This document shows, piece by piece, positions 1 to 5,820 of a stretch of DNA of 5,820 nucleotides; the first letter of the stretch is position 1; the number at the start of each line of letters is the position of its first letter. Source of the stretch: an uncultured Ignavibacteriota bacterium. Its GTDB lineage: Bacteria > Bacteroidota > Ignavibacteria > Tepidaquicellales > Tepidaquicellaceae. The stretch lies in the NCBI GenBank assembly GCA_903901375.1, contig CAIUQV010000610.1:1-5820 (forward strand), given 5' to 3'. The position numbers and the translations under genes are program-made. The notes beneath the pieces are model-generated. The model saw nothing but the letters and a program-made list of their open reading frames with translations, was not told the origin of the DNA and made no database searches.

Positions 1-1477
1 CCTGTGTCAATTGTGCTTTCAGATTTATATTATTACCTGAATTTAATACATACTGGAAATAAATAGGTTCAGATAAAGATATATGAGAGAAAACACCATT
101 AACTGCATATACAGAATAAGCACTTGTGAAACCTGAATTATTGTCTGAAACTGAATAGTATGCATCAAATGAAGTTGTTCCGTTTGCAAGAATCAATTTA
201 AATTTAATCTCAGAGCCTGGTATATAGCCCTGAAGTTGTTTATTAAAAGTAAATGTTTCTCCATAACCAATCCTTTGACTTACCCATAGATTACCTGTCG
301 AACCAAGATTGTTTACTTCGGGCTCATCAAAAAGTTTGTCCGTGAAAAAAGTAACTGGGTTAATATTCGGTAAATTTGATGATTGTGTCTCCGGAATACG
401 CAAGCCATTAGCTCCTCCGTAAGTTATCCAGTAATAGTTAACGTTTGAATATGTATTGAGTTTGTGAACATAAGTACCGTTTTGTTGTATCCACTGATGA
501 GGCGAAAGCCCGTAGAATAATATATAATCATTGTCATTAAAGACTCCGTCAGATTCTCCGTAAACAAATATCTGATTTTGAATTAAATCTTCTGGTACAG
601 GTGCAGAATTCTGATAGGGAAGTTCTCTGCCTCCGTTTCCATATATTTTTATTGTCCTGGGGTCTATGTTGGAAGTATTTATTCCTGCTGAATTCAAAAA
701 GTTCTTGTCAATCTTGAATATACCCGTTTCTTTAATCTCAATTCTGTAAAAATCACCCGAGGCAAGAACGCTGTTGATAATAGAAGGTTTGTATGAATTA
801 AATTCAGGAGTGACCCAGTTTATTGAACTCTCCCAGTTTAATGATAAGTTCTTAAGGAAATCGGTTTCCTGCTTTGTTTGTTGCTTCTGTGTATAAATTG
901 GAGTACTTCCAAATACAACCCTTACTCTAATATAAGTAATCCTTCTTAAGCTTTTATTTAAGGGATTAAACTGAACCGGATAAATTTGTGCAACTCCAAT
1001 GTATTTGTTCCTGAATTTACCATCCTGAATAAATTCGGCATTAACTTTAGGGTATAAGGAATTGCTAGTATAAATACTAATATCATAATTAAAATCATAC
1101 AGAACTTCTAAATTGTTATTACCTTTTCTGGGAGTCGGAACGGGCTTCACTTCTCCGCCTTGCAATTCTTCGTACTTTATATCAATTATTTCTATTCTGT
1201 TATTTATTTCCCCTGGTGTAACAACAGAAAAATTTCTGCTGCCTAGATCAGGTTTGCCGGTTAAAGAAGAATTATGTGCTGCATTTAAAAACTCGGTTGC
1301 AGATGTATACTTAGGAGTAAATTCAAGTTCAACAAATGAATTAGTCGAGCTGATAACCTTGTAATCTGTTGGGTTGTCGTAATTATTAACTTTAACTAAA
1401 TTCTTATCAGTCTGAGCAAACAGCATAGTACCCGTTAAAATTAACAGCAGCAAATTTGAGAATTTAATTTTACCCAT
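1..1477 (-). CDS. porU: PorU-like type IX secretion sortase, N-terminal part (gene runs off the left edge)
   Basis: The frame is open without a stop from an ATG at 1477 to the window edge, giving 492 residues and no C-terminus. Residues 1-21 form a Sec signal peptide: Lys3/Lys5, a Leu-rich core, then LFA before Gln22. The family call rests on GDFYRIEIKETGIFKID (241-257), IKIYGNGGRELP (276-287) and the acidic GESDGVFNDNDYILFYG (307-323), followed by YWITYG (349-354). This succession is typical of the region before the peptidase C25 (gingipain-like) domain in PorU, which removes the C-terminal sorting signal from type IX cargo at the outer membrane and attaches the cargo to the cell surface. 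The catalytic His/Cys domain would lie beyond the edge, so activity cannot be judged and another C25-family surface protease is possible. The start has no Shine-Dalgarno sequence; it is the Met directly before the signal peptide. A promoter and a hairpin lie upstream (see 1639-1669 and 1501-1558). Confidence 0.85.
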   Translation of the reverse strand, partial: MGKIKFSNLLLLILTGTMLFAQTDKNLVKVNNYDNPTDYKVISSTNSFVELEFTPKYTSATEFLNAAHNSSLTGKPDLGSRNFSVVTPGEINNRIEIIDIKYEELQGGEVKPVPTPRKGNNNLEVLYDFNYDISIYTSNSLYPKVNAEFIQDGKFRNKYIGVAQIYPVQFNPLNKSLRRITYIRVRVVFGSTPIYTQKQQTKQETDFLKNLSLNWESSINWVTPEFNSYKPSIINSVLASGDFYRIEIKETGIFKIDKNFLNSAGINTSNIDPRTIKIYGNGGRELPYQNSAPVPEDLIQNQIFVYGESDGVFNDNDYILFYGLSPHQWIQQNGTYVHKLNTYSNVNYYWITYGGANGLRIPETQSSNLPNINPVTFFTDKLFDEPEVNNLGSTGNLWVSQRIGYGETFTFNKQLQGYIPGSEIKFKLILANGTTSFDAYYSVSDNNSGFTSAYSVYAVNGVFSHISLSEPIYFQYVLNSGNNINLKAQLTQ

Positions 1478-1500
1478 AAACTTTTTATAATTAGTTTAAT

Positions 1501-1558
1501 AAAAAACCATTTATTAAAGATACCTCTGATAACAAAAATTGTTCTTTAATAAATGGTT
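1501..1558 (-). terminator. Perfect 16-bp stem-loop with T6 tail: intrinsic terminator or attenuator
   Basis: On the minus strand AACCATTTATTAAAGA (1558 to 1543) pairs perfectly with TCTTTAATAAATGGTT (1520 to 1505) around a 22-nt loop. The run TTTTTT covers 1506 to 1501, its first two bases belonging to the stem. The loop contains a small nested inverted repeat, AACAA/TTGTT. Only 3 of the 16 pairs are G:C, so the stem is long but weak per pair. The T-run is present only on the minus-strand side, so the element acts in the direction of the genes. It may end the acpP-fabF-rnc transcript. It lies only 23 nt before the porU-like start, leaving no room for a promoter between them, so porU transcription must pass through it. 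Confidence 0.7.
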
Positions 1559-1638
1559 ACTTATATTTTATACTTTTTTCCTTTGATTTTTAAAATTGTA
1601 ATATAATTTTAAATAAATTTATCTCCTTTTAGTTTATA

Positions 1639-1669
1639 CAAAGATATATTTGATTTCGAAAATAGTCAA
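1639..1669 (-). promoter_or_regulatory. Candidate promoter for the porU-like gene or a short leader RNA
   Basis: On the minus strand TTGACT (1669 to 1664) is followed after exactly 17 bases by TATCTT (1646 to 1641). This is five of six matches to the sigma70 -35 box and a good -10 box at ideal spacing. The same downstream element reads TATCTTTG (1646 to 1639), which fits the TAnnTTTG -7 box of Bacteroidota, with TTG 20 bases upstream. The match to both descriptions is better than elsewhere in the gaps. Transcription would start near 1634, giving a leader of roughly 157 nt that contains the 1501-1558 hairpin. The promoter begins 15 bases after the rnc stop codon. No transcript data are available, so this is a sequence-based prediction. 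Confidence 0.6.
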
Positions 1670-1683
1670 GCCTTAAAGTAAAA

Positions 1684-2502
1684 TTACTTTTTTCTCTTAA
1701 TTCCTAATTTATCAATGGCATCAAGATTCTGTAAAGCATTTTTAGCTGCTTCTTGTTCAGCTTGTTTTTTTGATTTACCTTTGCCAATGCCTAAGCAATG
1801 ATTAGCTAAATGGACTTCTACTGTAAACAATTTATGATGCTCCGGACCTTCCTCTTTTATGACTCTGTAATCAGGAATAAAGTCAGTATGGGCTTGTGCA
1901 TATTCAAGGAACCTGCTCTTGAAGTTCTCATCAAACTGATTAAGCCATTTTACATCAAGTTTTGAAAATATTTCCTGATTTAAAAACTTCTTTGAATTTT
2001 CATATCCTGAATCGAGGAAAATAGCTCCTATTAGCGCTTCATATGCATCAGCCAGAATTGCATCATAACCCTGGTCTATCGATTTCAGTGCAGTGTTTGA
2101 AGCAAGCAAGTAATCCTGTATTCTTAGGTTCTTTGCCCTTTCTGCAAGAAATCTCTTATTAACAAGTATTGACCTGAACTTTGTTAAATCACCCTCTTCG
2201 TTTAAAGGGAAGTTTCTGTACAAAAATTCAGCTACTATTAAGTCAAGAACTGCATCTCCCAGAAATTCAAGTCGCTCATTTGAAATCAGATTAGTTGATG
2301 AAGTATCTTTTCTGACTTTAAGAAACGAACGATGTGTTAGTGCAGTAATGAAATAATTTTTGTCAATTATTTTGTAATGAATGGCGGATTGAAATTTCTC
2401 AAAATCAATCTTCTTGGAAGCTTTTGAAAAGGAATCTTCTGATTGAGATTCCTTTTTCAAAAATGGTATAAATACTTTTAATCTTTTTACGGCTTTAAAC
2501 AT
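1684..2502 (-). CDS. rnc: Ribonuclease III
   Basis: The product is a 272-residue double-strand-specific endoribonuclease that processes rRNA precursors and other structured RNAs. It acts as a Mg2+-dependent homodimer in the cytoplasm. The RNase III signature NERLEFLGDAVLDL (75-88) supplies the acidic residues Glu76, Glu79 and Asp83. Glu103 lies in EGDLTKFR, and Asp152 and Glu155 lie in ADAYEALIGA, so the full catalytic set is present. A double-stranded RNA-binding domain follows at about 194-262, with GPEHHK (219-224) and the basic GKGKSKKQAEQEAA (240-253), then a basic KRKK tail. It is longer than the 226-residue E. coli enzyme, mainly through about 37 extra N-terminal residues rich in Lys and Ser. 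The gene starts 25 bases after fabF with no Shine-Dalgarno motif. A nearby upstream ATG is out of frame. It is probably the last gene of the acpP-fabF-rnc operon. Confidence 0.97.
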   Translation of the reverse strand: MFKAVKRLKVFIPFLKKESQSEDSFSKASKKIDFEKFQSAIHYKIIDKNYFITALTHRSFLKVRKDTSSTNLISNERLEFLGDAVLDLIVAEFLYRNFPLNEEGDLTKFRSILVNKRFLAERAKNLRIQDYLLASNTALKSIDQGYDAILADAYEALIGAIFLDSGYENSKKFLNQEIFSKLDVKWLNQFDENFKSRFLEYAQAHTDFIPDYRVIKEEGPEHHKLFTVEVHLANHCLGIGKGKSKKQAEQEAAKNALQNLDAIDKLGIKRKK

Positions 2503-2527
2503 ACAACATTAACAGAAGCAAGATATT

Positions 2528-3775
2528 TTAATTATCAAATCGTCTGAATATAGTTGCTGTATTGTGTCCCCCAAATCCTGAATTATCGGATAAAACTGCT
2601 CTGACGTCTCTTTTAACTGCGACGTTTGGTGTATAATTCAAATCACAATCAGGATCTTTTTCTTCATAGTTAATAGTAGGTGGAATAATTCCGTGTTTAA
2701 TCGTCAATACTGCAGCAATCGATTCAATTGCACCTGCTGCACCAAGAAGATGACCTACCATTGATTTTATCGAATGTATGTTTAATTTCTGTGCATATTC
2801 ACCAAATACTGTCTTAATAGCTGCGGTTTCATTCCTGTCATTTGGAGGTGTAGACGTTCCGTGAGCGTTTATTACATCTATATCTTCAGGCTTTAAACCT
2901 GAATCGGCTAATGCTATTCTCATAGCACGTGCCACACCTTCTCCACCCGGAGATGGATCAGTAATATGATGTGCGTCACCGGTCATTCCAAAACCTGTAA
3001 TTTCAGCATATATATTAGCGCCTCTTGCAAGTGCATGTTCGAGACTTTCAATAACAAGAGTTGCACCGCCTTCACCCATAACAAATCCGTCTCTGCCTTT
3101 ATCAAACGGTCTTGATGCTTTTTCGGGTGCATCATTGCGTGTAGATAAAGCTTTCATTGCATTGAATCCGCCTATTCCCATAGGACAGATTACTGCTTCT
3201 GAACCTCCTGTAATCATCACATCTGCATCTCCTCTTTGAATTAACATCATCGAATCGATTATTGCATTTGCCGATGTAGCACAGGCTGATGTAGTGGCAA
3301 AATTAGGACCTTTGAAACCGTATTTCATAGATATCCTGCCCGCTGCTATATCAGCTATAAGCATAGGAATGAAAAACGGACTAATCCTGTCCGGATTACC
3401 CTTACGGTCATATAAAACTGTTTGCTGTTTGTGGTATGTCCACATTCCACCGATTCCTGAACCGTAAACAACACCTATTCTTTCTTTATCTACAGTCTCA
3501 AGATTCAAACCACTGTCGGCAACTGCCATATCAGTTGCTACAAGTGCGTATTGTGTGAACGGGTCAATTCTCTGGGAAAGTTTTCTATCCATATAATTTA
3601 AAGGATCGAAACCTTTCAACTGTGCAGCAAATTTTGTATCAAATTCAGTAGTATCAAAATAAGTAATAGCTCCAACACCACTCTTACCCTCAGTAATTGA
3701 TGTCCAGAACTCTTCAGCAGTTAAACCTACGGGAGTTAATGCACCAATTCCTGTTACTACAACTCTCTTTTTCAT
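2528..3775 (-). CDS. fabF: 3-oxoacyl-[acyl-carrier-protein] synthase II (FabF)
   Basis: FabF elongates fatty acids by decarboxylative condensation of malonyl-ACP with an acyl chain held on its active-site cysteine; it is a cytoplasmic type II fatty acid synthase enzyme. The 415-residue length is normal for the family. The N-terminus RVVVTGIGALTPVG (4-17) is typical. The catalytic triad is complete: Cys165 in TTSACATSANAI, His305 in NAHGTSTPPND and His342 in VGHLLGAAGA. RPFDKGRDGFVMGEG (222-236) is the standard thiolase-fold motif. One oddity is the C-terminal gating loop: it reads DNSGFGGHN (397-405), whereas most relatives have Phe-Gly-Phe-Gly-Gly, so the first Phe seems to be missing or replaced. 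The gene starts 14 bases after the acpP stop. The nearest AGGA is 17 bases from the ATG, too far to be a normal ribosome binding site, so translation may depend on coupling to acpP. Confidence 0.97.
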   Translation of the reverse strand: MKKRVVVTGIGALTPVGLTAEEFWTSITEGKSGVGAITYFDTTEFDTKFAAQLKGFDPLNYMDRKLSQRIDPFTQYALVATDMAVADSGLNLETVDKERIGVVYGSGIGGMWTYHKQQTVLYDRKGNPDRISPFFIPMLIADIAAGRISMKYGFKGPNFATTSACATSANAIIDSMMLIQRGDADVMITGGSEAVICPMGIGGFNAMKALSTRNDAPEKASRPFDKGRDGFVMGEGGATLVIESLEHALARGANIYAEITGFGMTGDAHHITDPSPGGEGVARAMRIALADSGLKPEDIDVINAHGTSTPPNDRNETAAIKTVFGEYAQKLNIHSIKSMVGHLLGAAGAIESIAAVLTIKHGIIPPTINYEEKDPDCDLNYTPNVAVKRDVRAVLSDNSGFGGHNTATIFRRFDN

Positions 3776-3789
3776 TAAACTATTTTAGA

Positions 3790-4032
3790 TTATCCTAATT
3801 TGTTAAGAATGTAATTTACTGCGTCGTCGACCTTTGTTATTTTTTCTGCATCTTCATCAGGAATCTTAATATCAAATTCTTCTTCGAATTTCATTACTAA
3901 CTCAACTGTATCTAATGAATCTGCACCTAAATCATTGATGAAATGTGCACCTTCGGTGATCTTTGATTCTTCTACACCTAATTTGTCAATAATTGCTTGT
4001 TTTACTTTTGCTTCGACTTCTGCTTTAGTCAT
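3790..4032 (-). CDS. acpP: Acyl carrier protein
   Basis: This is the small acidic carrier that holds fatty-acyl intermediates on a 4'-phosphopantetheine arm and presents them to FabF and the other type II synthase enzymes. The 80-residue length is standard. The attachment site is Ser39 in GADSLDTVELVMKFEEEFDI (36-55), with Asp38 before and Leu40 after it as the holo-ACP synthase requires. Acidic helix II and helix III (PDEDAEKI, 58-65) are as expected. The ATG has the best ribosome binding site in the window (AAAGGAG, 9-base spacing), in keeping with the high expression of ACP in most bacteria. It is followed at 14 bases by fabF, its enzymatic partner. The usual fabD/fabG/fabH neighbours are not present upstream. 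Confidence 0.98.
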   Translation of the reverse strand: MTKAEVEAKVKQAIIDKLGVEESKITEGAHFINDLGADSLDTVELVMKFEEEFDIKIPDEDAEKITKVDDAVNYILNKLG

Positions 4033-4123
4033 TTTAGATTACTCCTTTAATTTTTTAATAATTATGAATATAGCTATATATAAGAAAATTTTAAAGTATA
4101 AAAGATATTATTATAATATTTTT
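4033..4123 (-). promoter_or_regulatory. Very A/T-rich gap before acpP, likely site of the operon promoter
   Basis: Only about 10 of these 91 bases are G or C. The stretch separates the purL-lipoprotein pair from acpP and probably carries the acpP-fabF-rnc promoter, because ACP genes are strongly expressed. No convincing promoter stands out: TTTAAA-N17-TATATT on the minus strand and TATCTTTT (one base off TAnnTTTG) are both weak. A perfect 12-base palindrome ATATAGCTATAT lies at 4068-4079, within the probable promoter or leader. No strong terminator for the upstream pair is visible, so read-through from purL is possible. Confidence 0.35.
4042..4046 (-). promoter_or_regulatory. Shine-Dalgarno site of acpP
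   Basis: GGAG within TTAAAGGAGTAATCTAAAATG lies 9 bases before the acpP ATG. It is the only canonical, well-spaced ribosome binding site before a gene in the window; the fabF, rnc and porU-like starts have none. It fixes the acpP start. Confidence 0.8.
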
Positions 4124-4774
4124 CTAATTCCTGCTTTTTACCGCTTTTTGAGGTCGGCGGACGACAAAACTGCCTTTCAGAGGATATTTGCCATGCATGA
4201 CGTTATTTTTTACGTTCGTTCCATTATCTTTTTTTGATGTACCTGCCCATAATCCTTTGGCATAAGGGTCATCTTTGATGTAAGTCAATGATTCAAATAT
4301 TATTACATGACCTTTCCATACTACTAAATCGCCTTTGAGTATTTCATCTATACTTTTAATTCTTATTATCGGCATTATGTCCTGAAACAAATCATCATTA
4401 TATAAGTCTCTGGCAAGGGCATTTGTCTTTGGTGTTTTGTACCCGGCTTTGTATAAGGTATTTAAAGCGAAAATATTACATTTTGTTGTGTTTCTTAGTA
4501 TTATTGGTTTATTCTTCAGCCAGTAAAGGAATGTAGTATCAGCAGTAATTGAATACATATCTTTTTCCATTTCACTTAAAGCAGTTTTAATGATAATGTT
4601 GGGACCTTCCGGACTTTCAGAATCATATTCCTGATTATCTTCATCATCATTTGTGTTTATACTTACTGTATCACTTTCATTCTTTTCATATTTGGGATGA
4701 CGTGGTGAAGCTACACATCCTGCTAATATAAATGATGTTAAAATTATTGATATTAAATATAACCAGTTTCTCAA
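4124..4774 (-). CDS. Putative lipoprotein with an NlpC/P60- or CHAP-like cysteine peptidase domain
   Basis: The protein has 216 residues. Residues 1-20 are a lipoprotein signal peptide with lipobox LAGC (17-20), so Cys20 would be lipidated and the protein anchored in an envelope membrane. An acidic, Ser/Asp/Glu-rich linker spans about 30-58. The rest resembles NlpC/P60 and CHAP enzymes, which cut peptidoglycan peptides: TKCNIFALNTLYKAGY (97-112) offers Cys99 as nucleophile at a helix start, and GDLVVWKGHVIIFE (148-161) offers His156 on a strand. A later GTS (178-180) fits the loop after that strand in relatives. The family call rests on motif shape only. The start is TTG at 4772-4774, because the frame has a stop upstream and no ATG before the signal peptide. 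This TTG overlaps the purL stop (TTGA), and a short GGAAG lies 4 bases before it. Transcription with purL is likely; a functional link to purine synthesis is not apparent. Confidence 0.75.
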   Translation of the reverse strand: MRNWLYLISIILTSFILAGCVASPRHPKYEKNESDTVSINTNDDEDNQEYDSESPEGPNIIIKTALSEMEKDMYSITADTTFLYWLKNKPIILRNTTKCNIFALNTLYKAGYKTPKTNALARDLYNDDLFQDIMPIIRIKSIDEILKGDLVVWKGHVIIFESLTYIKDDPYAKGLWAGTSKKDNGTNVKNNVMHGKYPLKGSFVVRRPQKAVKSRN

Positions 4775-5820
4775 GAGGCTTCCATTATCTTCTGAATAGT
4801 ATTGTAATAACTTTCATTAATGGTGTCAATAGCCATATCAATGAAATTATTGATTTTTAACCTGTTTCCTGTCACTACACCTGCAATCTCATATTCTATT
4901 CCTGATTTTTTAAGTGTATCGATAACTTTGTCTTCAGATTTATTATCGCAGGAAATAATAATTCTGCTTTGAGATTCACTGAAAATGGCAATATCATTAC
5001 GACCCTTAATACTTATATTTAGTTCACAGCCAGTTTGTTTTTCCCTGTTCATTATGCAGGCTTCGGCTAATGCTACAGCAAGTCCGCCGTCCGATATATC
5101 GTGTGCCGAGTTTATCAGTTTATTGTCAATAAGTTTTAACACTGTATCACATAGTTTCTTCTCATCTTCAAGTGAAATTTCAGGTGCATTACCTTTAATT
5201 TGATTATGAATTCTGCTGAGATATTCACTCCCGCCTATTTCATATTTATTCTTACCAAGTATAATAATCTTATCACCTTCATTTTTAAAATAACTTGTCA
5301 TCATCTTATCAATATCCTCAATCAGTCCAACCATTCCGATTGTAGGAGTAGGGAATACTGCATAATCTTTCGAGAGGTTATAAAAACTAACGTTACCACC
5401 TGTGACAGGTGTGTTGAGGTATCTGCATGCATCTCCCATTCCTCTGACGCATTCAGCAAATTGATAGTACATCTCAGGATTGTATGGATTGCCAAAATTT
5501 AAGCAGTTTGTAATAGCGAGTGGTTTACCACCTGTGCAAACAACATTCCTTGCACTTTCGCAAACCGCTATCATTCCTCCTGTATACGGATTAAGATAAG
5601 TGTATTTGCTGTTGCAGTCTGTTTTCATTGCAAGACCTTTTTTCGTCTTTTTAATTCTTATAACAGACGCATCTCCGCCCGGCATTAAAGCAGTGTTAGT
5701 CCTTACTTGTGTATCGTATTGTTCGTAAACCCATCTCTTGTTTGTTATATTCGGTGATGCAATCATTCTCAGAAGTATAGCATTCAAATCCTCAGGTTCC
5801 TTTATATCGTCCTCATTTAG
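4771..5820 (-). CDS. purL: Phosphoribosylformylglycinamidine synthase subunit PurL, C-terminal part (gene runs off the right edge)
   Basis: PurL is the synthase subunit of the fourth step of purine synthesis: it converts FGAR plus ammonia to FGAM using ATP, with the ammonia supplied by PurQ. The last 349 residues are present; the frame is open to the edge (LNEDDIKEPEDL precedes the segment), so the start lies outside. RWVYEQYDTQVRTN (29-42 of the visible part), TDCNSKYTYLNPYTGG (67-82), NCLNFGNP (105-112), TGGNVSFYN (140-148) and SAHDISDGGLAVALAEA (238-254) are strong PurL motifs of the second PurM-like half. The protein ends shortly after this domain with no glutamine amidotransferase domain, so it is the short form of about 740 residues (as in Bacillus) that needs separate PurS and PurQ. 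Its TGA stop overlaps the TTG start of the lipoprotein gene. Confidence 0.96.
   Translation of the reverse strand, partial: LNEDDIKEPEDLNAILLRMIASPNITNKRWVYEQYDTQVRTNTALMPGGDASVIRIKKTKKGLAMKTDCNSKYTYLNPYTGGMIAVCESARNVVCTGGKPLAITNCLNFGNPYNPEMYYQFAECVRGMGDACRYLNTPVTGGNVSFYNLSKDYAVFPTPTIGMVGLIEDIDKMMTSYFKNEGDKIIILGKNKYEIGGSEYLSRIHNQIKGNAPEISLEDEKKLCDTVLKLIDNKLINSAHDISDGGLAVALAEACIMNREKQTGCELNISIKGRNDIAIFSESQSRIIISCDNKSEDKVIDTLKKSGIEYEIAGVVTGNRLKINNFIDMAIDTINESYYNTIQKIMEAS

Larger units (their letters stand above)
1478..1683. other. Intergenic region between rnc and the porU-like gene
   Basis: This is a 206-base A/T-rich gap with no supportable coding frame. On the minus strand the only ATG is inside the hairpin's 3' arm and opens a four-codon frame (ATG GTT TTT TAT TAA). 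In transcription order the gap holds a sigma70-like promoter (1639-1669), an isolated AAAAGGAGAT (1621-1630), about 60 bases of plain A/T-rich sequence, the stem-loop with T-tail (1501-1558), and 23 bases of spacer without a ribosome binding site. Confidence 0.8.

Noticed and set aside
1113..1364. Plus-strand open frame of 83 codons
   Set aside because: It lies wholly inside the porU-like gene on the opposite strand, has low-complexity Ser/Ile/Phe-rich content and no ribosome binding site; the minus-strand frame shows family motifs and continuous coding.
1505..1558. Inverted repeat as ends of a small mobile element
   Set aside because: The arms enclose only 22 bases, no target-site duplication is visible, and the T-run on one side fits a transcription hairpin better.
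4105..4119. Palindrome ATATTAT-N-ATAATAT after the lipoprotein stop as a terminator
   Set aside because: The stem would contain only A:T pairs with almost no loop and is followed by just CTTTT; too weak to support a terminator call.
3935..4237. Plus-strand open frame of 100 codons spanning the gap before acpP
   Set aside because: It overlaps acpP and the lipoprotein gene antisense, and its middle is simply translated A/T-rich intergenic DNA (Ile/Tyr/Lys-rich).
4985..5502. Two plus-strand open frames of 72 and 100 codons
   Set aside because: Both are antisense to strongly conserved purL sequence and show no recognisable motif.
5785..5787. TTG codon as a possible start of the PurL segment
   Set aside because: The frame continues upstream to the window edge with PurL-like residues (EPEDLNAILLRMIASPNI), so this is an internal leucine codon.

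Overview
The window is about two-thirds A+T and every gene I can support lies on the minus strand, so the genes read from right to left. From upstream to downstream they are: the C-terminal half of purL (runs off the right edge), a small lipoprotein resembling NlpC/P60-type cysteine peptidases, acpP, fabF, rnc, and the N-terminal 492 residues of a PorU-like protein of the type IX secretion system (runs off the left edge). No RNA gene, insertion sequence, CRISPR array or phage gene was found.

The organism is most likely a member of the Bacteroidota/Ignavibacteriota/Chlorobiota group. The evidence is the PorU-like protein (type IX secretion is essentially confined to this group), the acpP-fabF-rnc order, FabF motifs of that flavour, and start codons that mostly lack a Shine-Dalgarno sequence. 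PurL has the C-terminal end of the short form that works with separate PurS and PurQ subunits, with no fused glutaminase domain. That points towards Ignavibacteriota-like lineages rather than typical Bacteroidia, but this is an inference.

Layout: purL (4771-5820) overlaps the lipoprotein gene (4124-4774) at a TTGA junction, so these two are probably translationally coupled. A 91-base stretch with only about 10 G/C bases (4033-4123) then separates them from acpP (3790-4032), fabF (2528-3775) and rnc (1684-2502). Those three are closely spaced and probably form one transcript. ACP carries the growing acyl chain, FabF elongates it, and RNase III processes structured RNA; the first two act in the same pathway, while rnc is a conserved passenger. 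A 206-base gap (1478-1683) precedes the porU-like gene. It holds a good sigma70-like promoter just after the rnc stop, an isolated AAAAGGAGAT motif, and a 16-bp perfect stem followed by six Ts that ends only 23 bases before the porU start.

Most of the window is housekeeping. The part most worth a second look is the promoter plus terminator-like hairpin in front of porU. It could be a transcription attenuator for the secretion gene, a short non-coding RNA of about 130 nt, or simply a terminator closing the acpP-fabF-rnc operon.
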